Origin: Proteiniphilum sp. UBA4084
GTDB lineage: Bacteria > Bacteroidota > Bacteroidia > Bacteroidales > Dysgonomonadaceae
Assembly: GCA_002383605.1 (NCBI GenBank)
Contig: DFYK01000060.1
Coordinates: forward strand, 1-40,656
Reading direction: 5' to 3'
Length of the DNA: 40,656 nucleotides
Of this stretch, positions 33,611 to 40,656 are shown piece after piece. The position numbers were made by a program, and so were the translations under genes. Under the pieces are notes generated by a model. It was given only the letters and a program-made list of their open reading frames with translations. It searched no databases and was not told the DNA's origin. Positions within the stretch are counted from its first letter, which is position 1. Each line of letters opens with the position of its first letter.

Positions 33611-34228
33611 ATGAATGTAGAAATTCATATAGCCAACAGCAGCTACGTCAGTTATGCACAAGGTATTTGTGATCTGATTTACGAATCGGCACAGGCACGC
33701 GGTACAGGTATCGCGAAGCGAAGTGCAGAATATGTGGCTGAGAAGATGGAAGCTGGAAAAGCAGTAATCGCCCTCGACGGTGATAAGCTGGTGGGCTTTG
33801 CCTACATTGAGACGTTCAGCCACCAGCGGTTTGTGGCCAACTCCGGGTTGGTGGTCCATCCCGATTACAGGAATCAGGGATTGGCAAAGAAGATCAAACG
33901 TAAAATCTTTGATCTCTCACGTAAATTATATCCCAATGCCAAAATTTTCAGTATCACCACGGGACTGGCAGTAATGAAGATGAATACAGAACTGGGATTT
34001 AAACCGGTCACCTTCTCTGAACTCACCGACGATGAAGAGTTTTGGAAAGGATGTCAGGGTTGCAGAAACTATGATATTCTGCAACGCAACAATTATAAAA
34101 TGTGCCTCTGTACCGGACTTTTATACGATCCCAAGGTGCAACCGGTGCAGCAGGCAAGCCCTTTTGCCAAGAAAGTGGTGAAGCCGGTTATCAAAGTAAA
34201 GAAAAACAATAAATTATTCAAGAAATGA
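33611..34228 (+). CDS. GNAT acyltransferase, candidate N-acylglutamate synthase
   Basis: 205 residues. A GNAT fold spans about 3-140 with the acyl-CoA loop VVHPDYRNQGLAKKI (81-95). After it comes a Cys cluster, CQGC (148-151) and CLC (165-167), suggestive of a bound metal, and a basic tail rich in Lys. It is the first full gene of the arginine operon and overlaps argG by 4 bp (ATGA). The operon lacks classical argA or argJ, so this is the best candidate for transferring an acyl group (succinyl, by pathway logic) to glutamate. From memory, genetics in Bacteroides points the same way; I cannot confirm it here. Confidence 0.85.
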   Translation: MNVEIHIANSSYVSYAQGICDLIYESAQARGTGIAKRSAEYVAEKMEAGKAVIALDGDKLVGFAYIETFSHQRFVANSGLVVHPDYRNQGLAKKIKRKIFDLSRKLYPNAKIFSITTGLAVMKMNTELGFKPVTFSELTDDEEFWKGCQGCRNYDILQRNNYKMCLCTGLLYDPKVQPVQQASPFAKKVVKPVIKVKKNNKLFKK

Positions 34229-35415
34229 AACAAAAAGTAGTTCTGGCATTCAGCGGCGGGCTCGACACCTCCTTCTGCGTGCCTTACCTCATTCACGAAA
34301 GAGGACTTGAAGTACACACCGTCATTGTAAATACCGGCGGATTTTCCAATGAAGAGGCACAGCGTATCGAAGAGCGGGCACTTACATTGGGAGCTGCATC
34401 GCACACCTGTATCGATGCCGTAGACGACTATTATACACGGGGTATCCGTTATCTGATTTACGGTAATGTGTTAAAAAACAACACCTATCCGTTATCGGTC
34501 AGCTCTGAACGTTTTTTTCAGGCTATGGCCGTATTGGATCATGTGAAGAAGACCGGGGCCGATTTTGTAGCACATGGCAGCACCGGCGCAGGGAACGATC
34601 AGGTTCGGTTCGACCTGGTATTTGAAGTGCTGGCACCGCAGGTGAAGATCATCGCCCCCATCCGGGAGTTGAGCCTCTCCCGTCAGCAGGAGATCGATTA
34701 TCTGAAGGAAAAAGGATTTGATTTTTCCTGGGAAAAGTCGAAGTATTCCATCAACCAGGGAATCTGGGGCACCAGCGTGGGTGGCGTAGAGACATTGAAA
34801 TCTTCCGGTGTATTGCCTGAAGAAGCCTATCCCTCCCAGGTGACCAACCATGGAACGGAACGTCTCACCATTGGTTTTGAAAAGGGAGAACCGGTTTCTT
34901 TGAACGGAGAAAAAAAGGACCCTGTTTCTTTGATTCACGAGTTGCATCACATTGCCTCACAGTATGGCATCGGTCGCGATGTGCATGTAGGTGATACCAT
35001 CATCGGCACCAAGGGACGGGTCGCTTTTGAAGCGCCGGCCCCGCTGATCATCATTAAAGCACATCATTTGCTGGAGAAGCATGTGCTGACCAAGCAACAG
35101 CTCTACTGGAAAGATCAACTCTCCAACTGGTACGGACAACTGATGCACGAGGCCCAATATCTGGAGCCGGTGATGCGGAATATCGAGACATTCCTTACCG
35201 ACACGCAACAGTTTGTTACCGGAGAGGTGGAGGTAGAACTGCGTCCTTACCATTTCGCGGTACTGGGTTGCTCAAGTGATTATGACCTGATGAGCTCAAG
35301 GTTCGGTGAATATGGGGAATCCAATAAATCCTTCTCCGGTCAGGATGTGGTAGGATTCACAAAAGTGACTGCCAACCTTTTGAAAATTTTTTATACCATC
35401 CACGACAATGATTAA
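34225..35415 (+). CDS. argG: argininosuccinate synthase
   Basis: Joins citrulline and aspartate with ATP to give argininosuccinate. 396 residues, with the pyrophosphatase loop AFSGGLDTSFCVPYL (residues 8-22), the STGAGNDQVRFD segment and SINQGIWGTSVGG. The ATP-binding variant AFSGGLDTS is normal for the family. It overlaps the upstream GNAT by 4 bp and argC by 8 bp, so translation of the first three genes is probably coupled. Confidence 0.97.
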   Translation: MKQKVVLAFSGGLDTSFCVPYLIHERGLEVHTVIVNTGGFSNEEAQRIEERALTLGAASHTCIDAVDDYYTRGIRYLIYGNVLKNNTYPLSVSSERFFQAMAVLDHVKKTGADFVAHGSTGAGNDQVRFDLVFEVLAPQVKIIAPIRELSLSRQQEIDYLKEKGFDFSWEKSKYSINQGIWGTSVGGVETLKSSGVLPEEAYPSQVTNHGTERLTIGFEKGEPVSLNGEKKDPVSLIHELHHIASQYGIGRDVHVGDTIIGTKGRVAFEAPAPLIIIKAHHLLEKHVLTKQQLYWKDQLSNWYGQLMHEAQYLEPVMRNIETFLTDTQQFVTGEVEVELRPYHFAVLGCSSDYDLMSSRFGEYGESNKSFSGQDVVGFTKVTANLLKIFYTIHDND

Positions 35416-36382
35416 TGCAAGCATAGCCGGGGGAACGGGATATACAGCAGGTGAATTGCTGCGCATCCTGCTTCGCCACCCTGAAGTAAACATCGAATCG
35501 GTAATCAGTACCACCTCCGCCGGAACAGCGGTCGCAGAGATGCATCGCGACCTGCTGGGAGAGACCGACCTGCTTTTCAGCGATCGCTTTATCAACCCCG
35601 ATGTGATCTTTCTTTGTCTGGGACACGGATTGTCACGCGCCTTCCTGCAGGAGAACGCGATCCTGGAAAGCTGCAGGATCATCGATCTGGGGAATGATTT
35701 CCGGAACGAACCCGTTTTTGGTAACAGGGAGTTTGTCTTCGGCCTGTGTGAGCTGAACAGGGAGCAAATTCGCCGGGCCAACAATGTGGCCAACCCGGGT
35801 TGCTTTGCTACGACGATCATGCTGGCGCTGCTGCCGCTGGCTACAAAAAACCTCTTACAGGACGAGGTGCATGTGCATGCAATCACCGGTTCCACCGGTG
35901 CCGGTAAGAAACCGGGGGCTACAACTCACTTCAGTTACCGACACAACAACATCTCGGTTTACAAACCGTTTACGCATCAGCATCTCGAAGAGATCGGAAA
36001 TACGCTGCTTGCCGCCGGCAACAACCAACTTCCACAGATTAACTTTGTGCCAATGCGCGGGGATTTTACCCGTGGCATCTTTGCCAGTGTCTATACGAAG
36101 TGGAACAGCTCGCTGTCAGAGACCGACGTGGTTACTTTCTACAAGGAGTACTATAAGTCGTCGCCCTTCGTCTTCGTTTCAGACGAACCGATCAGCCTGA
36201 AAGAGGTGGTTAACACCAACAAATGTTTGCTGCACATTGAATTTCACAATGGTTATATTCACATCACTTCCATTACCGATAATCTGGTAAAAGGAGCCTC
36301 GGGACAGGCGGTGCAGAATATGAATTTGATGTTCGGTCTGGATGAGGCTACGGGATTAAAGTTGAAGGGAAACGCGTTTTAA
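35408..36382 (+). CDS. argC: N-acyl-gamma-glutamyl-phosphate reductase
   Basis: NADPH-dependent reduction of N-acyl-glutamyl phosphate to the semialdehyde. 324 residues with the N-terminal nucleotide motif AGGTGYTAGELLR (7-19), the catalytic Cys132 in VANPGCFATT and a conserved His in the substrate domain (GDFTRGIFAS precedes it). In this organism the acyl group is probably succinyl. It overlaps argG by 8 bp. After its TAA, three tandem 8-bp units separate it from argD. Confidence 0.96.
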   Translation: MINASIAGGTGYTAGELLRILLRHPEVNIESVISTTSAGTAVAEMHRDLLGETDLLFSDRFINPDVIFLCLGHGLSRAFLQENAILESCRIIDLGNDFRNEPVFGNREFVFGLCELNREQIRRANNVANPGCFATTIMLALLPLATKNLLQDEVHVHAITGSTGAGKKPGATTHFSYRHNNISVYKPFTHQHLEEIGNTLLAAGNNQLPQINFVPMRGDFTRGIFASVYTKWNSSLSETDVVTFYKEYYKSSPFVFVSDEPISLKEVVNTNKCLLHIEFHNGYIHITSITDNLVKGASGQAVQNMNLMFGLDEATGLKLKGNAF

Positions 36383-36386
36383 TAAG

Positions 36387-36421
36387 CCAATGTGCCAATG
36401 TGAGAATGTGTCAATTAATTG
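36387..36421 (+). repeat. short tandem repeat between argC and argD
   Basis: Three 8-bp units, CCAATGTG, CCAATGTG and AGAATGTG (36387-36410), followed by the palindrome CAATTAATTG (36412-36421), fill the 46-bp gap. Similar CCAATGTG strings are scattered through Bacteroidota genomes in my memory. It carries no recognisable control signal. Confidence 0.6.
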
Positions 36422-36428
36422 AAATAAG

Positions 36429-37553
36429 ATGAATCTATTCGATGTATACAGTTTATGGGATATTGAACCGGTAAGGGCGGAAGGCTGCCGGGTTTGGGAC
36501 AAAGAGGGAAAAGAATATCTCGACTTTTACGGTGGCCATGCTGTGATATCCATCGGACACTCGCATCCCGCCTATGTGGAAGCCCTGCAGAATCAGGTCG
36601 CAAAAATCGGCTTTTACTCCAACTCGGTTCAAAATTCACTACAGGGAGAACTGGCCCGGAAGCTGGGTGAACAAAGTGGTTATCCCGATTATTCACTTTT
36701 CTTGTGTAATTCGGGCGCTGAGGCCAATGAAAATGCCCTTAAACTGGCATCTTTCCACACGGGAAAACGTCGTGTAATTGCGTTTAAAGAGGCTTTCCAC
36801 GGCCGCACCTCGGGTGCTGTTGCTGTAACGGATAATCCAGCCATCCAGTCGCCTTTTAACTATGGGCATGAGGTCGTCTTTGTGTCGCTCAACGACATCG
36901 ATGCAGTTACAAATGAAATTGAAAAAGGAGACGTGGCTGCCCTGCTTATTGAAGGCATACAAGGGGTAGCAGGTATCTACGTGCCGGATGCTTCGTTCCT
37001 GCAGCAGTTGGCAGTGGTATGTAAGGCTCACGGAGTGGTATTGATACTCGATGAGATTCAATCCGGCTACGGTCGCACCGGTCAATTTTTCGCCCATCAG
37101 CAGTCCGGCATAAAACCCGACTTGATTACGATTGCAAAAGGAATGGGCAACGGATTTCCCATTGGCGGTGTACTGATTTCTCCTCTCTTCGAGGCCAAAA
37201 AGGGGATGCTGGGCACCACCTTCGGCGGCAACCACCTGGCCTGTGTTGCAGCAATTGCCGTACTGGATGTGATGAAGGAAGAATCACTGGTTGAAAATAC
37301 AGCCCGGATGGGAAGTTATCTTACCAAAAAACTCGGAGAAGTCAATGGCATCAAAGAAATCCGTGGACGCGGACTGATGCTGGGAATCGAATTCTTGCCG
37401 GAATACGCGACTGTACGCAATCAGTTGCTGTTTAAAAGTCATATCTTTACAGGTGGAGCCAAAAACAATGTGATGCGACTTTTGCCTCCTTTATCGATCT
37501 CTGAATCGGAAATCGACCTGCTTATCGGCGAATTAAAGAAATTAACCGATTGA
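36429..37553 (+). CDS. argD: N-acylornithine aminotransferase
   Basis: PLP enzyme of class III that transaminates the N-acyl-glutamate semialdehyde to N-acyl-ornithine with glutamate as donor. 374 residues: FLCNSGAEANENALKLA (91-107), LILDEIQSGYGRTG (205-218) and the PLP lysine Lys237 in ITIAKGMGNGFPIGG. Shorter than E. coli ArgD (406) at the N-terminus, in line with Bacteroidota homologues. It lies between argC and argF'; acylated substrate is assumed to be succinylated because of ArgF'. Confidence 0.95.
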   Translation: MNLFDVYSLWDIEPVRAEGCRVWDKEGKEYLDFYGGHAVISIGHSHPAYVEALQNQVAKIGFYSNSVQNSLQGELARKLGEQSGYPDYSLFLCNSGAEANENALKLASFHTGKRRVIAFKEAFHGRTSGAVAVTDNPAIQSPFNYGHEVVFVSLNDIDAVTNEIEKGDVAALLIEGIQGVAGIYVPDASFLQQLAVVCKAHGVVLILDEIQSGYGRTGQFFAHQQSGIKPDLITIAKGMGNGFPIGGVLISPLFEAKKGMLGTTFGGNHLACVAAIAVLDVMKEESLVENTARMGSYLTKKLGEVNGIKEIRGRGLMLGIEFLPEYATVRNQLLFKSHIFTGGAKNNVMRLLPPLSISESEIDLLIGELKKLTD

Positions 37554-37571
37554 TTTATCAACCCAATTAAA

Positions 37572-38528
37572 ATGAAAAATTTCACCTCTGTCGGAGATAT
37601 CGGCGACCTGAAAGTGGCGCTGGAAAAGGCAAAATATGTAAAAGAAAATCCTTTTGCCGATCAGGAGCTCGGAAAAAATAAAACACTGATGCTGATCTTC
37701 TTCAACTCGAGCCTCCGCACCCGCCTGAGTACCCAGAAAGCGGGGATGAATCTCGGGATGAACGTGATCGTACTCGACATCAATCAGGGTGCGTGGAAGC
37801 TGGAGACGGAGAGGGGCGTGATCATGGATGGCGACAAACCGGAGCACATCCTGGAAGCGATCCCGGTGATGGGCTCCTACTGCGATGTGATCGGCGTGCG
37901 TTCTTTCGCTCAGTTTGAAAACAAGGCCTACGACTATAATGAGGTTATCCTGAATCAGTTTATTCAATATTCGGGAAAGCCTGTCTTCAGTATGGAGGCA
38001 GCCACACGCCATCCACTGCAGAGCTTTGCCGACCTGATCACGATAGAAGAGTATAAAAAGAAAAAACGTCCAAAGGTGGTTCTTACGTGGGCTCCCCACC
38101 CCCGTGCGTTGCCACAGGCAGTACCCAACTCATTTGCCGAATGGATGAATGCTGCCGGATATGAGTTCGTGATTACCCATCCAGAAGGATATGAGCTGGA
38201 TGAACAGTTCGTAGGAAATGCGGTGGTGGAGTACGACAGGGAGAAAGCATACAAGGATGCCGATTTTATTTACGCCAAAAACTGGGCGGCTTATCAGGAT
38301 CCGAATTATGGGAAGATATTGAGCACCGACCGCTCGTGGACAGTGGACAATGCAAAGATGGCACTGACAAATCATGCGTATTTCATGCACTGCCTTCCGG
38401 TACGCCGCAACATGATCGTGACCGACGAAGTGATTGAGAGCAAACAATCCATTGTAATTCCGGAAGCGGCCAACAGAGTGGTCTCTGCCCAAACGGTGTT
38501 GAAAGAGATATTACTAACTTGCAAATAA
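37572..38528 (+). CDS. argF': N-succinylornithine carbamoyltransferase
   Basis: 318 residues, close over its whole length to the Bacteroides fragilis enzyme as I know it. It carbamoylates N-succinyl-ornithine to N-succinyl-citrulline. The carbamoyl-phosphate loop is NSSLRTR (residues 45-51) rather than STRTR; substrate residues are in GAWKLETERGVIMDGDKPEH with Pro90, the residue reported to favour succinyl over acetyl substrate, and HCLPVRRN closes the site. It starts 18 bp after argD. This gene defines the succinylated arginine route. Confidence 0.97.
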   Translation: MKNFTSVGDIGDLKVALEKAKYVKENPFADQELGKNKTLMLIFFNSSLRTRLSTQKAGMNLGMNVIVLDINQGAWKLETERGVIMDGDKPEHILEAIPVMGSYCDVIGVRSFAQFENKAYDYNEVILNQFIQYSGKPVFSMEAATRHPLQSFADLITIEEYKKKKRPKVVLTWAPHPRALPQAVPNSFAEWMNAAGYEFVITHPEGYELDEQFVGNAVVEYDREKAYKDADFIYAKNWAAYQDPNYGKILSTDRSWTVDNAKMALTNHAYFMHCLPVRRNMIVTDEVIESKQSIVIPEAANRVVSAQTVLKEILLTCK

Positions 38529-38566
38529 ACAACCCACAAACTACTGAATATAAGGAAATTGACTCG

Positions 38567-38659
38567 AAAGAGCTGATCGCTGACCGCTTTTACTTGCAAA
38601 CCGCTGCATGCCAAAAGCTTGCTTCGCAAAAGCTGATAGCTGACTGCTGATCGCTAAGA
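38567..38659 (+). repeat. GCTGANN heptamer repeat element, copy 1
   Basis: Runs of a 7-bp unit: GCTGATC GCTGACC (38572-38585) and GCTGATA GCTGACT GCTGATC (38632-38652). The part 38592-38650 aligns without gaps to 40598-40656 at 47 of 59 positions. It includes a possible hairpin AGCTT...AAGCT (38616-38634). It lies between argF' and argB and adds 155 bp to an otherwise tight operon. Confidence 0.75.
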
Positions 38660-38683
38660 ACTGAATTGAATAAAAACAGAGAC

Positions 38684-39490
38684 ATGGATAAGGAGAGCCT
38701 CTCCATTGTAAAAATCGGAGGAAATATTGTTGATAATCCGGAAGCACTGGAATTGTTTCTGGCAGACTTTCACCATCTGAAGGGGCGTAAGCTGCTCATT
38801 CACGGCGGTGGCGTGCTTGCCTCCAGAATGGCTGCGCAGCTGGGCATTGAGACCAAAATGGAACAGGGACGCCGCATCACCGATGCAGAGACACTAAAGT
38901 TGGTCACCATGGTTTATGCCGGATGGATCAACAAAAATATTGTGGCAGCACTCCAAAAAATCGGGTGCAATGCCATCGGTCTCTCAGGTGCGGATGGCAA
39001 CGCCATTCCTGCGCTGCGACGCTCTCCGATACCGGTCGACTATGGATATGTGGGCGATCCTGATCCCAAAAAGGTAAATGCGGACTTCCTGTCACAACTG
39101 ATTGAATCGGGGATCACACCGGTTTTTTGTGCGATTACCCACGATGGCAACGGTTCTTTGTTAAATACCAATGCCGACACAATCGCCTATTCCCTGGCTA
39201 CGGCCTTATCGGGTAAATATGAAACTTCGCTCTATTATTGTTTCGAAAAAGAGGGCGTTTTAAAGGATGTAAACGATCCGCAGAGCATGATTCCCTCCAT
39301 GGACCGGGCTGAGAGCGAAGCCTACAAAAAACAGGGTATCATCGCCGACGGCATGATCCCGAAACTGGATAATTCCTTCCGTGCCATCGAAAACGGGGTG
39401 AAGGAAGTAATCATCCTGCATGCAAGAAATTTGTTGTCGAAAAGAGGAACAATCCTGGTAAAAAACCAGTATTTGTCGGATATAATATAA
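38684..39490 (+). CDS. argB: N-acylglutamate kinase
   Basis: Phosphorylates the N-acylated glutamate (succinyl form likely). 268 residues from the ATG at 38684; a TTG at 38666 would add six residues and is less likely. Family motifs: VKIGGNIVDN (9-18), LLIHGGGVLAS (43-53), the GLSGADGNAI segment and NTNADTIAYSLATAL. The lack of an N-terminal extension suggests it is not the long, arginine-inhibited hexameric type, which is inference. A 155-bp gap with repeats separates it from argF'. Confidence 0.95.
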   Translation: MDKESLSIVKIGGNIVDNPEALELFLADFHHLKGRKLLIHGGGVLASRMAAQLGIETKMEQGRRITDAETLKLVTMVYAGWINKNIVAALQKIGCNAIGLSGADGNAIPALRRSPIPVDYGYVGDPDPKKVNADFLSQLIESGITPVFCAITHDGNGSLLNTNADTIAYSLATALSGKYETSLYYCFEKEGVLKDVNDPQSMIPSMDRAESEAYKKQGIIADGMIPKLDNSFRAIENGVKEVIILHARNLLSKRGTILVKNQYLSDII

Positions 39491-39529
39491 ACCGCATACA
39501 ACCGGTAACCGGCATATTTCATTCACAAA

Positions 39530-40591
39530 ATGAACAAAGAATACACGAATAATGCAACGGAGCTGTTAAGGAAGCTGGTTTCTCTCAGGGCATTCTCAGG
39601 CGAAGAGAATTTACGGAGCGATTTTCTGATGAGTTATTTCCAGCAGAGAGGAATCACTGTGGAACGCATCGGGAACAACCTGGTTATCAGGCAGCCGCAT
39701 CGCGACAGCACAAAGCCGACACTAATGCTCAACTCTCATCTCGACACGGTTCAACCCGCTTCAACTTACTCTTTTAATCCGTTCAGCCCTCCCGTCTCAG
39801 ACACGCATATTTACGGGTTAGGGAGCAATGATGCCGGCGCCAGCCTTGTTTCCATGATCATATGCTTTCTTCATTTCTACGATAAAAAGCTACCGGTAAA
39901 CTTGATGCTGGCACTGTCCACTGAAGAGGAAAACTCCGGTGCAACCGGCATGCGGATGCTGTGGCAGACACTTCGGGATGAAGTAGATATGGCACTCATC
40001 GGTGAGCCTACCGGCATGAAGGCCGCCATAGCAGAACGGGGATTGCTGGTGATCGATGCAGAAGCAAAAGGAGTTAGCGGCCATGCAGCCAGGGAAGAAG
40101 GAGTAAACGCCCTCTATATTGCACTGGAGGATATTGATGTGCTTCGATCGGTAAAATTCCCCAAGATATCTACTGTCATGGGAGAGGTAAAGCTTACCGT
40201 GACACAGATACAAGCCGGCACGCAACACAATGTGATTCCGGACCGGTGCAGCTTCGTGGTCGACATTCGTCCCACCGAGTTATACACGAATCAAGAGATT
40301 ATGGATATCCTGCAGCCCAGGGTAAAGAGTACGCTGCAAGCCAGGTCGCTGATTAATCGAAGTTCTGCAACACCTGTGGATCATCCGCTCCTCCAATGTG
40401 TAGAACGACTGGCTATTGATACCTATACCTCCCCCACTACGTCGGACTGGATGCGGATTACCTGTCCCGCCCTGAAGATGGGTCCCGGGGAGTCGGCGCG
40501 CTCACACCAGGCTGACGAGTTCATTTTGATTGAGGAACTGGAAAAGGGAATAGAGGGATATATTGCATTTATTTCTCTGCTCAAAGCTTAA
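39530..40591 (+). CDS. argE: M20 metallo-deacylase, N-acylcitrulline/ornithine type
   Basis: 353 residues of the ArgE/DapE peptidase family M20. Metal ligands and catalytic residues: His70 and Asp72 in NSHLDTVQP, Asp101 in LGSNDAGAS, Glu132-Glu133 in STEEENSG, Glu158 in IGEPTGM, and a C-terminal His in ARSHQADEF. By its place after argF' and argB it should remove the succinyl group from N-succinyl-citrulline to give citrulline for ArgG. It follows argB by 39 bp. DapE-like activity cannot be excluded from sequence alone. Confidence 0.92.
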   Translation: MNKEYTNNATELLRKLVSLRAFSGEENLRSDFLMSYFQQRGITVERIGNNLVIRQPHRDSTKPTLMLNSHLDTVQPASTYSFNPFSPPVSDTHIYGLGSNDAGASLVSMIICFLHFYDKKLPVNLMLALSTEEENSGATGMRMLWQTLRDEVDMALIGEPTGMKAAIAERGLLVIDAEAKGVSGHAAREEGVNALYIALEDIDVLRSVKFPKISTVMGEVKLTVTQIQAGTQHNVIPDRCSFVVDIRPTELYTNQEIMDILQPRVKSTLQARSLINRSSATPVDHPLLQCVERLAIDTYTSPTTSDWMRITCPALKMGPGESARSHQADEFILIEELEKGIEGYIAFISLLKA

Positions 40592-40597
40592 AAATCA

Positions 40598-40656
40598 ACT
40601 TGCAAACGCTGGCATGCACAACGCTTGCTTCTAAAGAGCTGATAGCTGAACGCTGA
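40598..40656 (+). repeat. GCTGANN heptamer repeat element, copy 2 (window end)
   Basis: Begins 7 bp after the argE stop and runs to the window edge. It ends in GCTGATA GCTGAAC GCTGA (40638-40656), matching 47 of 59 positions of copy 1 at 38592-38650 without gaps. The element may continue beyond the window. Confidence 0.75.

Overview
The window is bacterial chromosome from the Bacteroidota, most likely order Bacteroidales. The evidence is: promoters with the group-specific -7 element TAnnTTTG and almost no Shine-Dalgarno sequences; DUF4271, DUF5683, a PF14905-type outer-membrane barrel and a type IX secretion sorting tail; lysO split into two genes; and above all an arginine cluster encoding the N-succinylornithine type of transcarbamylase. 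A Dysgonomonadaceae-like genus (Petrimonas/Proteiniphilum type) is only a guess. I see no prophage, insertion sequence, CRISPR array, tRNA or rRNA.

Layout. 1-2776 (minus): trmD followed by the dTDP-rhamnose genes rfbA, rfbC and rfbB, the last cut by the window edge. 2885-5344 (minus): outer-membrane beta-barrel protein. 5458-7133 (minus): an SPFH-domain membrane protein, a small two-helix membrane protein and a 53-residue ribbon-helix-helix protein, behind a full-consensus promoter. 7323-10629 (plus): split lysine exporter LysO and two tandem membrane-anchored metallophosphoesterases. 10559-13071 (minus): a C1 peptidase and murF. 13267-15218 (plus): LysR regulator and YeiH-family transporter. 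15314-17896 (plus): small membrane protein, RNase HI, rnpA, yidD and a TatD hydrolase. 17901-21494 (minus): hemD, DUF4271, a LOG-family protein and metK. 21771-23195 (minus): HAD phosphatase and NlpC/P60 lipoprotein. 23335-24448 (plus): prfB with a programmed frameshift. 24468-25229 (minus): TIGR02757 protein. 25313-27577 (plus): a trypsin-like T9SS protease. 27581-31673 (minus): parA, parB, DUF5683, mltD. 31856-33193 (minus): a KamA-like radical SAM protein.

The last 7 kb (33.4-40.6 kb, plus) is a nearly complete arginine operon: a GNAT acyltransferase, argG, argC, argD, argF', argB and an ArgE-like M20 deacylase. ArgF' has Pro at residue 90, the residue associated with succinyl-ornithine specificity, so the route probably runs glutamate, N-succinylglutamate, N-succinylornithine, N-succinylcitrulline, citrulline, argininosuccinate. 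Only argH and a classical argA/argJ are missing; the GNAT is the natural candidate for the first acyl transfer.

The most interesting unexplained structure is the leader of this arginine operon (33431-33610). Directly downstream of a TAnnTTTG element lie two overlapping short reading frames. The first is basic and contains three Arg codons, two of them adjacent just before its stop. The second, in the -1 frame, encodes a membrane-helix-like peptide; a small hairpin lies inside it and a T7 run follows its stop. This looks like a leader-peptide control device or a small membrane protein made by coupling or frameshifting. Other points of note are a family of GCTGANN heptamer repeats around argB/argE, a cluster of inverted repeats between the C1 peptidase and LysR genes, and a 71-bp tail-to-tail overlap between a phosphoesterase gene and murF.
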